Positions 36,336 through 45,752 of a DNA stretch of 64,000 nucleotides are shown piece by piece (position 1 is the first letter of the stretch; each line of letters opens with the position of its first letter). The notes under the pieces are model-generated. The model saw only the letters and a list, made by a program, of their open reading frames with translations, was not told the DNA's origin and did no database searches. Source of the DNA: Solibacillus sp. FSL R5-0449. Its GTDB lineage: Bacteria; Bacillota; Bacilli; Bacillales_A; Planococcaceae. Both the position numbers and the translations under genes were made by a program. The stretch covers positions 2,456,001 through 2,520,000 of the forward strand of contig NZ_CP150239.1 in the NCBI RefSeq assembly GCF_037975215.1, given 5' to 3'.

Positions 36336-36983
36336 ATGATTGTCGAAGAAATTATGCAAAGAGAGATACATACACTCCTGCCTGAAAACACAGTACGTGA
36401 TGCTGTCGGGCTAATGCGGGATAAAAATATCCGTCATGTGCCGATTGTAAACAAAGAGAATCTTGTTGTAGGCATCATTACAGACCATGACTTGAAAAAC
36501 GCTTTGCCTTCCCGGTTACGCGAAGAACCGGACTCTACGATTTATGATGCTCCAATCGAGAAAATCATGGTCAAAAATCCGATTGTCGGCCACCCGCTAG
36601 ACTTCGTTGAAGAAGTAGCCATGACTTTTTATGATGCTAAAATCAGCTGTTTACCTATTGTTACTGCCGGAAAACTGATTGGTATCGTAACGACGACTGA
36701 TTTACTATATACTTACATCGAATTAACAGGCGCACATAAACCCGGATCTAAAATTGACATTCGGGTAAATGACAAGCCGGGTATGCTGTTTGAAATAACA
36801 AAAGTATTCCATGATAACAAGGCAAATGTATTAAGTGTTCTCGTATATCCTGATGGTGAAAATAAGAAGTCCCGAATTGTAAGTGTCCGTCTGCAAGTAA
36901 TCAATCCGCTGCATATTATTGAAGAGTTGCGTAAGCAAGGATACGATGTATTGTGGCCAAACTTGCCTGGCGTTACATTATGA
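36336..36983 (+). CDS. acuB: AcuB: tandem CBS plus ACT domain
   Basis: 215 residues. Two CBS motifs (about 1-60 and 70-130) bind adenine nucleotides or similar ligands, and a C-terminal ACT domain (about 139-205) is a small-molecule sensor. The precise biochemical role in the acu operon is not established. It has AAAGGGGAA before the ATG and its TGA overlaps the acuC start. Confidence 0.95.
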   Translation: MIVEEIMQREIHTLLPENTVRDAVGLMRDKNIRHVPIVNKENLVVGIITDHDLKNALPSRLREEPDSTIYDAPIEKIMVKNPIVGHPLDFVEEVAMTFYDAKISCLPIVTAGKLIGIVTTTDLLYTYIELTGAHKPGSKIDIRVNDKPGMLFEITKVFHDNKANVLSVLVYPDGENKKSRIVSVRLQVINPLHIIEELRKQGYDVLWPNLPGVTL

Positions 36984-38143
36984 AAAAAGCTGTATTTATT
37001 TATTCACCAGAACAACTCACTTACAAATTTTCGGACACACACCCGTTTAACCACAAACGGTTACACTTAACGATTGATTTATTGAAAAATATCGGTGCAC
37101 TCAAGGATGAGGATATTGTCCCTGCCCGTATTGCGACAGATGAAGAAATTGCGCTGGCACACGACATGCAATATATCGAAATCGTAAAAAAAGCTGGTCA
37201 TGGCGAGTTAACACCCCAGCAAGGGGAACCATATGGTATTGGAACAGAGGATACACCGATATTCAAAAATATGCATGAAGCAAGCGCACTGCTCGTTGGC
37301 GGTACATTGCAGGCAGTCGATCAAGTACTGCAAGGTAAATCTCAGCATGCTTTAAACTTGGGCGGCGGACTTCATCACGGTTTCCGTGGAAAAGCATCCG
37401 GTTTTTGCATTTATAATGACAGCAGCGTAGCGATTAAATATATTCAGGAAAAGTATGGGCTACGCGTTTTGTATGTAGATACTGATGCACATCATGGCGA
37501 TGGTGTTCAATGGTCCTTTTATGATGATCCGAATGTATGTACATTATCGATTCATGAGACAGGCCGCTATTTATTCCCTGGTACAGGCAATATAACAGAG
37601 CGCGGGAACGGTGAAGGATACGGGACTTCTTTTAACTTCCCTATTGACGCATTTACAGAGGATGAGAGCTTCCTGGAAATATATGAACAGTCCATGCGTG
37701 AAGTATTTGAATTTTTCAAACCCGATGTCGTCTTGACGCAAAATGGTGCAGATGCCCATTATTTTGATCCGCTCACACATTTGTACGGGACAATGAACAT
37801 TTACAAAGAAATACCAAAGCTTGCGCATAAATTGGCACATGAATATTGTGAAGGTCGCTGGATTGCAGTTGGCGGCGGTGGCTATGATATTTGGCGGGTC
37901 GTTCCGCGTGCTTGGTCACATATTTGGACTGAGATGACCGATCAGCCTGCCCCGACTGGACCGTTACCGCAGCAATGGCTCGATAAATGGCAGACGGAAT
38001 CGCCTGTTCCTCTAATACCGACTTGGCATGATCCACAACCTTTATATGATCCGATTCCGCGTAAAGCTGAAATTGAGGAAAAAAATGCACGAATGCTTGA
38101 AAAAGCCCTACATATAATTCGTACAGAAAAAAACTGTTTATAA
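36980..38143 (+). CDS. acuC: Protein deacetylase AcuC
   Basis: Zinc-dependent histone-deacetylase-like enzyme that removes the acetyl group from AcsA. Starting at 36980 it has 387 residues, the family length, and overlaps acuB by ATGA; a frame to 36953 would run deep into acuB. Catalytic features: GGGLHHG (active-site His pair), YVDTDAHHGDGVQ (zinc Asp and His), and TQNGADAHYFDPL (zinc Asp). It ends in a terminator shared with ccpA. Confidence 0.96.
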   Translation: MKKAVFIYSPEQLTYKFSDTHPFNHKRLHLTIDLLKNIGALKDEDIVPARIATDEEIALAHDMQYIEIVKKAGHGELTPQQGEPYGIGTEDTPIFKNMHEASALLVGGTLQAVDQVLQGKSQHALNLGGGLHHGFRGKASGFCIYNDSSVAIKYIQEKYGLRVLYVDTDAHHGDGVQWSFYDDPNVCTLSIHETGRYLFPGTGNITERGNGEGYGTSFNFPIDAFTEDESFLEIYEQSMREVFEFFKPDVVLTQNGADAHYFDPLTHLYGTMNIYKEIPKLAHKLAHEYCEGRWIAVGGGGYDIWRVVPRAWSHIWTEMTDQPAPTGPLPQQWLDKWQTESPVPLIPTWHDPQPLYDPIPRKAEIEEKNARMLEKALHIIRTEKNCL

Positions 38144-38187
38144 TGTTGCTATAAATTCCGGGTGAAATTATAGATATATAATAAAGC

Positions 38188-38220
38188 AAAAGCGCCTGTC
38201 AGCTGTTGACAGGCGCTTTT
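38188..38220. terminator. Bidirectional terminator between acuC and ccpA
   Basis: AAAAGCGCCTGTCA pairs with TGACAGGCGCTTTT around a 4-5 nt loop. A T-rich tail follows on the + strand, and the convergent ccpA can use it too. Confidence 0.9.
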
Positions 38221-38221
38221 A

Positions 38222-39220
38222 TTATTTACTTGAACCGCGTTTTTCTATGCGGTGTGGTAAGATGACATGTTGCTGTTCAACTTCCTCTTTGTTCATATAC
38301 TTCGTTAATAAGCGCATTGCAACTGCTCCGATATCGTATAAAGGCAATACAACACTTGTCAGTCTAGGTCGTACCATGCGCGCTAGTTTTGAATTTTCGA
38401 AGCTGATGATTTCCACATCATTCGGTACATTTTTCCCGCTATCTTGAATGCCATGGACTAATCCAATTGCCAACTCATCATTCCCGACAAAAATGGCAGT
38501 AGGCGGTTGCTGTAGTTCACTTAAATTCGCCCAGCTTTCCAATCCATCGTCATAAGAGCCATCTCCGGCATCAATTAAAGCATCATCTATTTCTATGTTT
38601 GCTTTTTTAAGGGCATCTTTATAGGCAGCAAGTTTATGCTGACCATTCACTGTATACTTTAACGGCCCTGATACAAATGCAATTCTCGTATGTCCATTAT
38701 TAATAAGTGTTTCTACAGCTTCAAATGCCGCATTATAATAGTCAATATTTACAGAAGCTACTTTTTCAGTAGAACTGATAGACCCTGCCAATACAATCGG
38801 TACAGGGCAAGCCTCCACCGCCCGTTGAATAGTGTCTGTTACCTCTTCACTCATCATCACAATGCCATCAACTTGCTTCCCTAGCATCGTATCAAGTAAC
38901 GTTAGTTCTTTTTCTTCATTTTGATCTGAATTCGCCAAAATAATGTTATAGCGGTACATTGTCGCAATATCTTCAATGCCTCGAGCAAGCTCGGCATTTA
39001 AATTATTCGAAATATCAGGGATGATGACTCCTACTGATGTTGTTTTTTTACTTGCTAAGCCACGTGCTACTGCATTTGGACGATATTCCAGACGCTCTAT
39101 CACTTCCAACACTTTTTTTCTTGTTGCAGGCTTAACATTTTGATTTCCATTTACTACGCGAGATACGGTTGCCATTGATACATTCGCCTCACGTGCAACA
39201 TCATAAATTGTGACAGTCAA
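38222..39220 (-). CDS. ccpA: Catabolite control protein A
   Basis: LacI-family master regulator of carbon catabolite control that binds cre sites with HPr-Ser-P. 332 residues. The N-terminal HTH with hinge reads [21 protein letters not shown] ... [14 protein letters not shown] and the periplasmic-binding-like sensor domain follows. The start is TTG, 5 nt after AGGGGGAG. In B. subtilis motPS lie between acuC and ccpA; here they are absent and the two genes converge directly. Confidence 0.97.
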   Translation of the reverse strand: MTVTIYDVAREANVSMATVSRVVNGNQNVKPATRKKVLEVIERLEYRPNAVARGLASKKTTSVGVIIPDISNNLNAELARGIEDIATMYRYNIILANSDQNEEKELTLLDTMLGKQVDGIVMMSEEVTDTIQRAVEACPVPIVLAGSISSTEKVASVNIDYYNAAFEAVETLINNGHTRIAFVSGPLKYTVNGQHKLAAYKDALKKANIEIDDALIDAGDGSYDDGLESWANLSELQQPPTAIFVGNDELAIGLVHGIQDSGKNVPNDVEIISFENSKLARMVRPRLTSVVLPLYDIGAVAMRLLTKYMNKEEVEQQHVILPHRIEKRGSSK

Positions 39221-39424
39221 AAGTTTCTCCCCCTTTTTTATCTTAGTGATACAAGTTTTTCAAATTGACTAGTAATACTAATTGTTATGTATAGCTTCAT
39301 CATATAATATTTTCATTTCTCTTTTCAATCCAAAACCTAGTGAATACCTGGTTTTTTCATCAATTGTCTTAAAATATTCAAAAAATATGCCATCAACACG
39401 GAAGCACTTGCGAAAAATACAGAA

Positions 39425-39456
39425 AGGCCCATGTTGAAATGACTCAACATGGGCTT
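39425..39456 (-). terminator. Terminator downstream of aroG
   Basis: On the - strand AGCCCATGTTGA pairs with TCAACATGGGCC (wobble at one end) around GTCATT, followed by TTTCTG. Confidence 0.85.
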
Positions 39457-39464
39457 ATTAATAT

Positions 39465-40550
39465 TTATTTTGACACTTCGTATTGTTTCATGAATTTTAA
39501 TAGTTCATCGTAGTATGCATTGAATGTCGGGATATCCATTTGCTGTTGCTGATCCGATAATGCGATTGATGGATCTGGATGCACTTCTGCCATGACACCG
39601 TCTGCTCCAATAGCGATTGCCGCTTTTGAACATGGCAACAATAAATCACGGCGACCTGTAGAATGCGTCACGTCTACCATTACCGGTAAATGAGTTTCTT
39701 GTTTTAAAATCGGAACTGCCGAAATATCCAATGTGTTACGAGTAGCTTTTTCATATGTGCGGATACCGCGTTCACATAAAATAATGTTTTCATTACCTTT
39801 TGACATGATGTATTCTGCTGCATGGATGAACTCATCAATTGTTGCTGCAAGACCGCGTTTTAATAATACAGGCTTATTCGTTGATCCAGCCGCTTTTAAT
39901 AGTTCAAAGTTTTGCATATTACGAGCACCGATCTGAATGACATCAATGTAATCTAATGCATGATCTAAATCAGCTGGTGTTACGATTTCTGTGATAACAC
40001 CTAAACCGTATTCTTTTGAAACATCTTTTAGAATTTTAAGCCCGTCCAGACCTAAACCTTGGAAATCATACGGTGATGTACGTGGTTTGTATGCACCACC
40101 ACGGATCAGTTTTAATCCTTTTTCCTGGATTGTTGCAGCTACTGCGGCAACTTGTTCATATGATTCAACCGCACATGGTCCAAATACGAAAGAAGGAGCA
40201 CCTGTACCGATTAATTCACCATTAACATTAATGACAGTATCTTCTGACTTTTCTTTACGTGAAACGAGTAATTCTTTTTTCTTTTCTGCTTCTAATTGTT
40301 TAAGCGCTGTTTTGAAGATTTGTTTAAAAATATAATCAACCGTCATTTGATTTAACGGACCGTTATTGTTTTCTTTAATTAAGTCAAGCATATGACGCTC
40401 GCGTAGCGGATCATAGCGATTCACACCTTGTTTTTCTTTAATCTTACCAATTTCTTCTACTACAGTTGCACGTTCATTTATTAAACGTAAAATTTCTAAG
40501 TTCAGGTTGTCAATCTGGCTACGTAAGCTTTCTAAATCTTGTTGATGCAT
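39465..40550 (-). CDS. aroG: Bifunctional chorismate mutase / DAHP synthase
   Basis: 361 residues. The first about 90 form an AroQ-type chorismate mutase helix bundle ([31 protein letters not shown]). The rest is a type I-beta 3-deoxy-D-arabino-heptulosonate-7-phosphate synthase with [23 protein letters not shown] and [14 protein letters not shown]. The fused mutase senses chorismate or prephenate for feedback. B. subtilis calls this gene aroA. It has its own promoter and terminator. Confidence 0.96.
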   Translation of the reverse strand: MHQQDLESLRSQIDNLNLEILRLINERATVVEEIGKIKEKQGVNRYDPLRERHMLDLIKENNNGPLNQMTVDYIFKQIFKTALKQLEAEKKKELLVSRKEKSEDTVINVNGELIGTGAPSFVFGPCAVESYEQVAAVAATIQEKGLKLIRGGAYKPRTSPYDFQGLGLDGLKILKDVSKEYGLGVITEIVTPADLDHALDYIDVIQIGARNMQNFELLKAAGSTNKPVLLKRGLAATIDEFIHAAEYIMSKGNENIILCERGIRTYEKATRNTLDISAVPILKQETHLPVMVDVTHSTGRRDLLLPCSKAAIAIGADGVMAEVHPDPSIALSDQQQQMDIPTFNAYYDELLKFMKQYEVSK

Positions 40551-40629
40551 ATTCCTCTACCCCTCTTCTTTGCGTATCCGGCACTTTCAGTTAAATAAAA
40601 AGTATGATACATTTTTAAGTAATAATCTT

Positions 40630-40658
40630 ATTATAATCAAACTATTGTAGAATGTCAC
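40630..40658 (-). promoter_or_regulatory. Sigma-A promoter of aroG
   Basis: On the - strand GTGACA (40658-40653) and TATAAT (40635-40630) are 17 nt apart. Confidence 0.75.
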
Positions 40659-40727
40659 GTATTTTTAATTTAGCGCTTCAACTCGCTAAAGTGTATTGTA
40701 ATAATAATAGAAAGGAAGCGTTTTCAT

Positions 40728-42884
40728 ATGGCAAACAAATTGTTCGCACTTGATATTGGAACACGGTCCGTTGTCGGCATTATTTTAGAGCAGCATGCAG
40801 ACACCTACCATGTTGCCGATATATTAGTAAAAGAACATAAAGAGCGTGCAATGGTTGATGGCCAAATACATAACGTCCTGTATGTAGCGGAGCTAATACA
40901 GGAGATCAAGACTGAATTGGAAGAAACGCATGGTCCTTTGGAGAAAGTGAGTGTAGCAGCAGCCGGGCGTGCATTAAAGACCGAACAGGCCAGTGTTTCC
41001 ATTTCTATTAAAAACCGACCGATCTTTACGGAAGAAGATATTAACCGCCTGGAGCTGCAAGCCGTTCAGCAGGCGCAGCAACAATTATTGCTCCATAAGG
41101 AAGATACAAAAAATAACCATTATTATTGTGTCGGCTATTCCGTTTTATATTTCCGTTTGGATGGTGAAGAAATTGGAAGCCTCCTTGATCAGCAAGGTGA
41201 TGAAGCATCCGTTGAAGTGATTGCCACTTTCCTGCCACGTGTTGTAGTGGAATCATTGCTTGCCGCATTAAAGCGAGCCGATTTGGAGATGGAGGCGCTC
41301 ACGTTAGAACCGATTGCCGCAATCAATGTCCTTATTCCACCATCTATGCGCCGCTTAAATGTGGCACTTGTTGATATTGGTGCCGGAACTTCGGATATTG
41401 CCATCACAGACAAAAGTACGGTTGTCGCATACGGAATGGTGCCGACTGCCGGTGATGAGATTACCGAAAGTTTAAGTGACCATTATTTACTGGATTTCCC
41501 GGTCGCTGAAATGGCAAAGCGCCAATTGCATACGAGCGAGGAAATTCTCATCCAGGATATTTTAGGATTTGACGAACATTACCCACGGGAAGAAGTAATT
41601 AAAGCAATATACCCTGCAATTGAAAATTTGGCAAAGTCCATTGGCGAGGAAATTTTAAGGTTAAACAATAACATCCCACCAAAAGCGGTCATGTTAGTTG
41701 GCGGCGGGAGCTTAACACCCCGCTTGCCGGAAGAAATCGGCAAAACACTAAATTTGCCGGCTAACCGTGTGGCGGTACGTGATGTGAATGCCATACAGAA
41801 TTTAACACGCGCACACAATATTGCTGCAACGCCTGAGCTTGTGACACCGATTGGAATTGCGATTGCTGCACAAAAAGCGCCGATTCATTACATGTCAATT
41901 CAAGTGAACGAACAAATCGTAAGACTATTTGAATTAAAGGAAATGACTGTCGGTGATGCATTTTTGGCTGCGAATATTAGAGCAAAACAATTATACGGCA
42001 AGCCAGGACATGGATTGTCGATAACAGTGAACGGTCAAAATGTTTTCGTGCCTGGTGAACATGGTCAGCCTGCACAAATTATACTCAATGGGGAAAATGC
42101 CTCGATTAAATCTCTTATTAAAAATGGAGATCAAATAAAACTGATTCCAGGAAAAGACGGGACAGCCGCAGCTGTTACTATTGGGGATATTATTGACCAT
42201 GCTTCCGTCATGACTGTGACAATTCAAGAAAAGCCATATAATATTGAACCGAAAGTATTTGTAAACGGTAAAATCGTCAAACTCGATACACCTATACAGG
42301 ACCGAGACGTAATTGTCGTCGAAACAATCGAAACGGTAGAAGATGCATTGAGGTCATTGAACCAATCTGTGCATATGCAGCAGTTCCAATCTTATTTTGT
42401 TCATATCGACGGGAAACCTGTATCATTCCCTGATTTTTCATCACAGCTTTTCATTAACGGAAAGCTAGGGAAACTGCATTACCCTATTCAAAATGGGGAT
42501 ATTATTACATTTGAACAACGCCATTTACCGACAGCTGAACAAATTGCAGCACATTTAAATTTATTGCTGGAAGAAAAAGCGATCGTATCGTTTCAGCATG
42601 AACAAGTCGAACTTGTAAAAGTAGCCCGTGAGTTTTTACTAAACGGTCAAGTAGTCCAACATGAAGCAATTGTGCCGAATGGGGCTACAATTAATATTAT
42701 TGAGAAAGATACAAGCAAGTGGATTTATCAGGATGTCTTTCGATTTTCCAACTGGCAGCTACCTGCAACATTTAAAGGGTCATTTACGATTTTACGGAAT
42801 GGACAGCCCTCTTCGTTTGATGCCGAAATATTCGGTGGTGACCAATTGGAAATTCAGCTAACGGATCAACCGGTTATTGAATAA
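40728..42884 (+). CDS. FtsA/PilM-like actin-fold protein with five C-terminal beta-grasp-like repeats
   Basis: 718 residues. Residues 1-385 are FtsA-like: phosphate 1 loop DIGTRSVVGI (9-18), an SHS2-like 1C insert (about 75-180), phosphate 2 VDIGAGTSDIAI (215-226) and adenosine motif VMLVGGGSLTPRLPE (321-335). The C-terminal membrane-targeting helix of FtsA is missing. Instead 386-718 repeats a unit with NG then about 10-12 residues then GD or its variant, at about 452, 511, 575, 637 and 689, spaced 52-64 residues. AAAGGAAG precedes the ATG. It is monocistronic beside aroG and ytxH. It is probably a division or envelope scaffold; no function is proven to my knowledge. Confidence 0.85.
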   Translation: MANKLFALDIGTRSVVGIILEQHADTYHVADILVKEHKERAMVDGQIHNVLYVAELIQEIKTELEETHGPLEKVSVAAAGRALKTEQASVSISIKNRPIFTEEDINRLELQAVQQAQQQLLLHKEDTKNNHYYCVGYSVLYFRLDGEEIGSLLDQQGDEASVEVIATFLPRVVVESLLAALKRADLEMEALTLEPIAAINVLIPPSMRRLNVALVDIGAGTSDIAITDKSTVVAYGMVPTAGDEITESLSDHYLLDFPVAEMAKRQLHTSEEILIQDILGFDEHYPREEVIKAIYPAIENLAKSIGEEILRLNNNIPPKAVMLVGGGSLTPRLPEEIGKTLNLPANRVAVRDVNAIQNLTRAHNIAATPELVTPIGIAIAAQKAPIHYMSIQVNEQIVRLFELKEMTVGDAFLAANIRAKQLYGKPGHGLSITVNGQNVFVPGEHGQPAQIILNGENASIKSLIKNGDQIKLIPGKDGTAAAVTIGDIIDHASVMTVTIQEKPYNIEPKVFVNGKIVKLDTPIQDRDVIVVETIETVEDALRSLNQSVHMQQFQSYFVHIDGKPVSFPDFSSQLFINGKLGKLHYPIQNGDIITFEQRHLPTAEQIAAHLNLLLEEKAIVSFQHEQVELVKVAREFLLNGQVVQHEAIVPNGATINIIEKDTSKWIYQDVFRFSNWQLPATFKGSFTILRNGQPSSFDAEIFGGDQLEIQLTDQPVIE

Positions 42885-42888
42885 AATA

Positions 42889-42923
42889 AAAAACGGCTCC
42901 CCACAATTTGGGAGCCGTTTTTC
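42889..42923. terminator. Bidirectional terminator between the FtsA-like gene and ytxH
   Basis: AAAACGGCTCCC pairs with GGGAGCCGTTTT around a 7-8 nt AT-rich loop, with T runs on both strands. Confidence 0.92.
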
Positions 42924-43400
42924 TTATTGTACATCTGTATGGCGTGTTGAGTTTGGTGCGATATCCGGGTCTGTATTTACACTATCCGGATCCGGAGATT
43001 CAGCAGCAAGTACTTCTTCATCGACCATTTTGTCTAATGGTAATGGTTCCTCACCTTCCGATGAAGCTGTTCCATCATCCATAACAGGTGGTTGTTTTGC
43101 TGTCTTTGCTTTTACTTTTTCAACAATTGAAGAAGACTGCTCTTTTAATTGCGTTGAAAGCTGTGCTGTCTTTTCCTTTGCAGTACCAGAAAGCTCAATA
43201 CTCTTATCTTTTAATGTAACAGCTTGTACCGCCACATCATTACGCATTTCACTGCCTGTCTTCGGTGTCAGTAATAATGCTGTCGCTACACCGACAATAC
43301 CGCCTACCAATGCTCCGATAACAAAATCCTTAACATGAATTTTTTCATCATCATAAATCGAATCATTTAATCGGTTATAATCATAGCGTGTTTCTTCCAT
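42924..43400 (-). CDS. ytxH: YtxH-domain general stress protein
   Basis: 158 residues. A short N-terminus is followed by one membrane helix with the YtxH signature FVIGALVGGIVGVATALLLTPKTGSEMR (about 26-53), then a long polar helix and an acidic, probably disordered tail. The Gly-rich helix suggests tight packing in the membrane. Function is unknown; in B. subtilis it is a general stress gene under sigma-B and sigma-H. It lies 40 bp behind ytxG in one operon. Confidence 0.9.
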   Translation of the reverse strand: MEETRYDYNRLNDSIYDDEKIHVKDFVIGALVGGIVGVATALLLTPKTGSEMRNDVAVQAVTLKDKSIELSGTAKEKTAQLSTQLKEQSSSIVEKVKAKTAKQPPVMDDGTASSEGEEPLPLDKMVDEEVLAAESPDPDSVNTDPDIAPNSTRHTDVQ

Positions 43401-43440
43401 TTTAAAAACTCCCCCTTGTTATTGAATGTCGTTTCCCTTA

Positions 43441-43950
43441 TTACTTGCGTTTTAAGAAACCAAACTTTGACTTTTGGCCTAAATTTGGTGGTGTTTCATT
43501 TGTTTTAGTACTCGTATACACAATATCTTCTTCATTAATCGGCTTGCGCTGACGCCATTGATCTGCAATCCCCATTGCTACATTACTCCATTGAACGACT
43601 TGCGCAATCTTGTCTTCATTTTTATGCACTTCTGTTGAGATCGATGTTGTAATACGTTGAACGGATGAATTCAAGTTATTAACAGAATCACCAACACCTT
43701 TTACAGCATGCATTACTGAATTTAACTTCTCCGATTTATCTGAAATATCATCTGCCAGTGCATTTGTTTTTGTAAGCAGGCTTGTTGTCTCACGTGTAAT
43801 GCCTTCCATTTGTCCTTCAATACCGGCAACTGTTCCTGCAATTGAATTTAATGTATTCTTCACAGAAAACAATGTCATACCAATACTTACACATAGGACT
43901 AAAAATCCGATTGCAGCCACTAATGCCGCAATATAAAGTAATACTTCCAT
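43441..43950 (-). CDS. ytxG: YtxG, DUF948 family membrane protein
   Basis: 169 residues. The frame could open at a TTG at 43953, but the ATG at 43950 with GAGGAGG 9 nt upstream is the better start. An N-terminal membrane helix (about 4-28) precedes a long coiled-coil stretch built of heptads (DDISDKSEKLNSVMHAVKGVGDSVNNLN), like methyl-accepting-protein stalks, and a basic end FGFLKRK. First gene of the ytxG-ytxH unit. The third gene of the B. subtilis unit, ytxJ, is not here. Confidence 0.9.
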   Translation of the reverse strand: MEVLLYIAALVAAIGFLVLCVSIGMTLFSVKNTLNSIAGTVAGIEGQMEGITRETTSLLTKTNALADDISDKSEKLNSVMHAVKGVGDSVNNLNSSVQRITTSISTEVHKNEDKIAQVVQWSNVAMGIADQWRQRKPINEEDIVYTSTKTNETPPNLGQKSKFGFLKRK

Positions 43951-43984
43951 CAAATATAACCTCCTCTATCTAGTTCCATTTATT

Positions 43985-44013
43985 ACATTCGACAAAAATT
44001 GCGACAATCCTTT
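43985..44013 (-). promoter_or_regulatory. Sigma-H-like promoter of ytxGH
   Basis: On the - strand AAAGGATTG (44013-44005) and GTCGAATGT (43993-43985) are 11 nt apart, fitting RnAGGAwww-N11-RnnGAATww with one mismatch at each end. The B. subtilis ytxGHJ operon is known to be read by sigma-H and sigma-B. Confidence 0.65.
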
Positions 44014-44266
44014 TCCTAGAAAAGCATTTTTTCCGCAAAACCCTCAAGAAATACAAGCTTTTCTTACGTGAATACCATTAATTTGTTATTTATTTATTCA
44101 CTAAAGGCGAATGACCTTTTTGTCCATGCTTTCATATTCCCCAATCTGTTGATGAATAAAACCCTTTATGGAGAGAAGTTCTACATTTCCCCGCAATAAC
44201 GGAAAGCCCAATTGGTTCATTCAAAACACATTGTTGGTCGTCACAAGTATTTCACGTTATGTATGG
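44014..44266. other. Non-coding stretch between ytxG and murC
   Basis: The gap of about 360 bases between ytxG and murC holds the ytxGH promoter at one end and the murC terminator at the other. Between them I see no convincing gene, hairpin or repeat. Confidence 0.5.
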
Positions 44267-44306
44267 AAAAACAGCTTATCCTTTAGTTTGAGGTTAAGCT
44301 GTTTTT
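44267..44306 (-). terminator. Terminator downstream of murC
   Basis: AAAAACAGCTTA pairs with TAAGCTGTTTTT around a 16-nt loop that itself can pair in part. Confidence 0.88.
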
Positions 44307-44309
44307 CAA

Positions 44310-45608
44310 TTAGTTCAAAATTGCTTCAAAAGCATCTTGATATTTATGAACATCTCCCGCTCCCATGAACAGGAATACGGCATTTTCATGTTTTTTAAGT
44401 TGATCAATTGTTTCAAGTGTTAAAACAATACAGCCATCAATTAAGTTTGCTAAATCCTGAATTGAAAGCTCACCTTGTTTTTCACGTGCCGAACCAAAAA
44501 TATCACATAAGTAGGTTGCGTCGGCACCGCTCAAACTATCCGCAAAGTTTTGTAAAAATGCTTTAGTTCGAGTAAAGGTATGCGGCTGGAATACCGCAAC
44601 AACTTCACGATCCGGATACTTTTGGCGTGCTGATTGCAAAGTTGCCGCGATTTCTGTTGGATGATGTGCATAATCATCTACTAAAATCGCATTGCCCATT
44701 TTCGTTTCAGTAAAGCGACGTTTTACCCCGCCATATGTGTTAAGGCGTTCTTGTATCAGCTTTGCCGGAACCCCTTCATAATGACACAGTGAGATTACCG
44801 CCAACGAGTTTAAAATCGTATGATCACCGAATAACGGGATAAAGAACTTACTGTAAAACTCATTTCGAACATAAACATCAAACTCCGTACCTTCCGATGT
44901 TTTAACGATATTACGCGCTGAAAAATCATTAGCAGGATCAAAACCGTAGTAGACAACCGGTACATTGGCTTGAATTTTCTGAAGCTGTTCATCATCACCG
45001 CAAGCAATAATTGCTTTATTCACCTGTAAAGCAAGCTGTTGGAAAGCATCATATACATCATCAATGCTCGTGAAATAATCCGGGTGATCAAAATCAATAT
45101 TTGTCATGATTGCATAATCCGGATGATACGCTAAAAAGTGGCGACGGTATTCGCATGCTTCCATAACAAAATATGAAGCATCTTCTTTACCTGAACCAGT
45201 ACCATCACCGATTAAATACGATGTCGGCATATAACCGCCTATAACATGGCTCATTAAACCAGTCGTAGACGTCTTACCGTGTGCACCTGTAATGGCAATA
45301 GAAGTATAGCGATTGCTGTATTCGCCTAAAAACTTATGGTAGCGAATAACTTCAACACCCAACTCGCGTGCACGAACTAATTCTGGATGATCATCATTAA
45401 ATGCATTCCCTGCAATAACGGTTAAACCTTCTTTAATATTATTTTCATCGAAATTTAAAATTTCTATTCCTCGATCACGTAATGGTTGTTCCGTAAAATA
45501 ATATGTTTCATAGTCGGAACCTTGAACTTCCTCTCCTGCATCAAATAGAATTTGTGCCAGGGAACTCATGCCTGAACCTTTAATACCGGTAAAATGATAG
45601 CGTGTCAT
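44310..45608 (-). CDS. murC: UDP-N-acetylmuramate-L-alanine ligase
   Basis: Adds the first amino acid of the peptidoglycan stem, using ATP, in the cytoplasm. 432 residues. The UDP-binding part starts [15 protein letters not shown]; the ATP loop is [11 protein letters not shown] (107-117); [10 protein letters not shown] and [10 protein letters not shown] are conserved in Mur ligases. GGAGGGTTTTATAA precedes the ATG. It lies downstream of sftA on the same strand after a 144-bp gap. Confidence 0.97.
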   Translation of the reverse strand: MTRYHFTGIKGSGMSSLAQILFDAGEEVQGSDYETYYFTEQPLRDRGIEILNFDENNIKEGLTVIAGNAFNDDHPELVRARELGVEVIRYHKFLGEYSNRYTSIAITGAHGKTSTTGLMSHVIGGYMPTSYLIGDGTGSGKEDASYFVMEACEYRRHFLAYHPDYAIMTNIDFDHPDYFTSIDDVYDAFQQLALQVNKAIIACGDDEQLQKIQANVPVVYYGFDPANDFSARNIVKTSEGTEFDVYVRNEFYSKFFIPLFGDHTILNSLAVISLCHYEGVPAKLIQERLNTYGGVKRRFTETKMGNAILVDDYAHHPTEIAATLQSARQKYPDREVVAVFQPHTFTRTKAFLQNFADSLSGADATYLCDIFGSAREKQGELSIQDLANLIDGCIVLTLETIDQLKKHENAVFLFMGAGDVHKYQDAFEAILN

Positions 45609-45752
45609 TATTTATAAAACCCTCCTAGGATACGAAGACCCCATTGAATTATCAATTTATTGTTTCAAAGTATGCCTACATTATAGCACTAAATACACGT
45701 TACGATAATTGAACGACAATTCTAATTTTTTATTGTTCAACTTGCTGGTGCA

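Noticed and set aside
44168-44368. Rightward 66-codon frame between ytxG and murC
   Set aside because: No ribosome site, it runs into the murC terminator and the murC 3' end on the other strand, and the composition is not gene-like.
45700-45745. Terminator downstream of sftA
   Set aside because: TTGAAC and GTTCAA can pair around a long loop, but the stem is weak, so I did not list it; sftA and murC may be partly co-transcribed.
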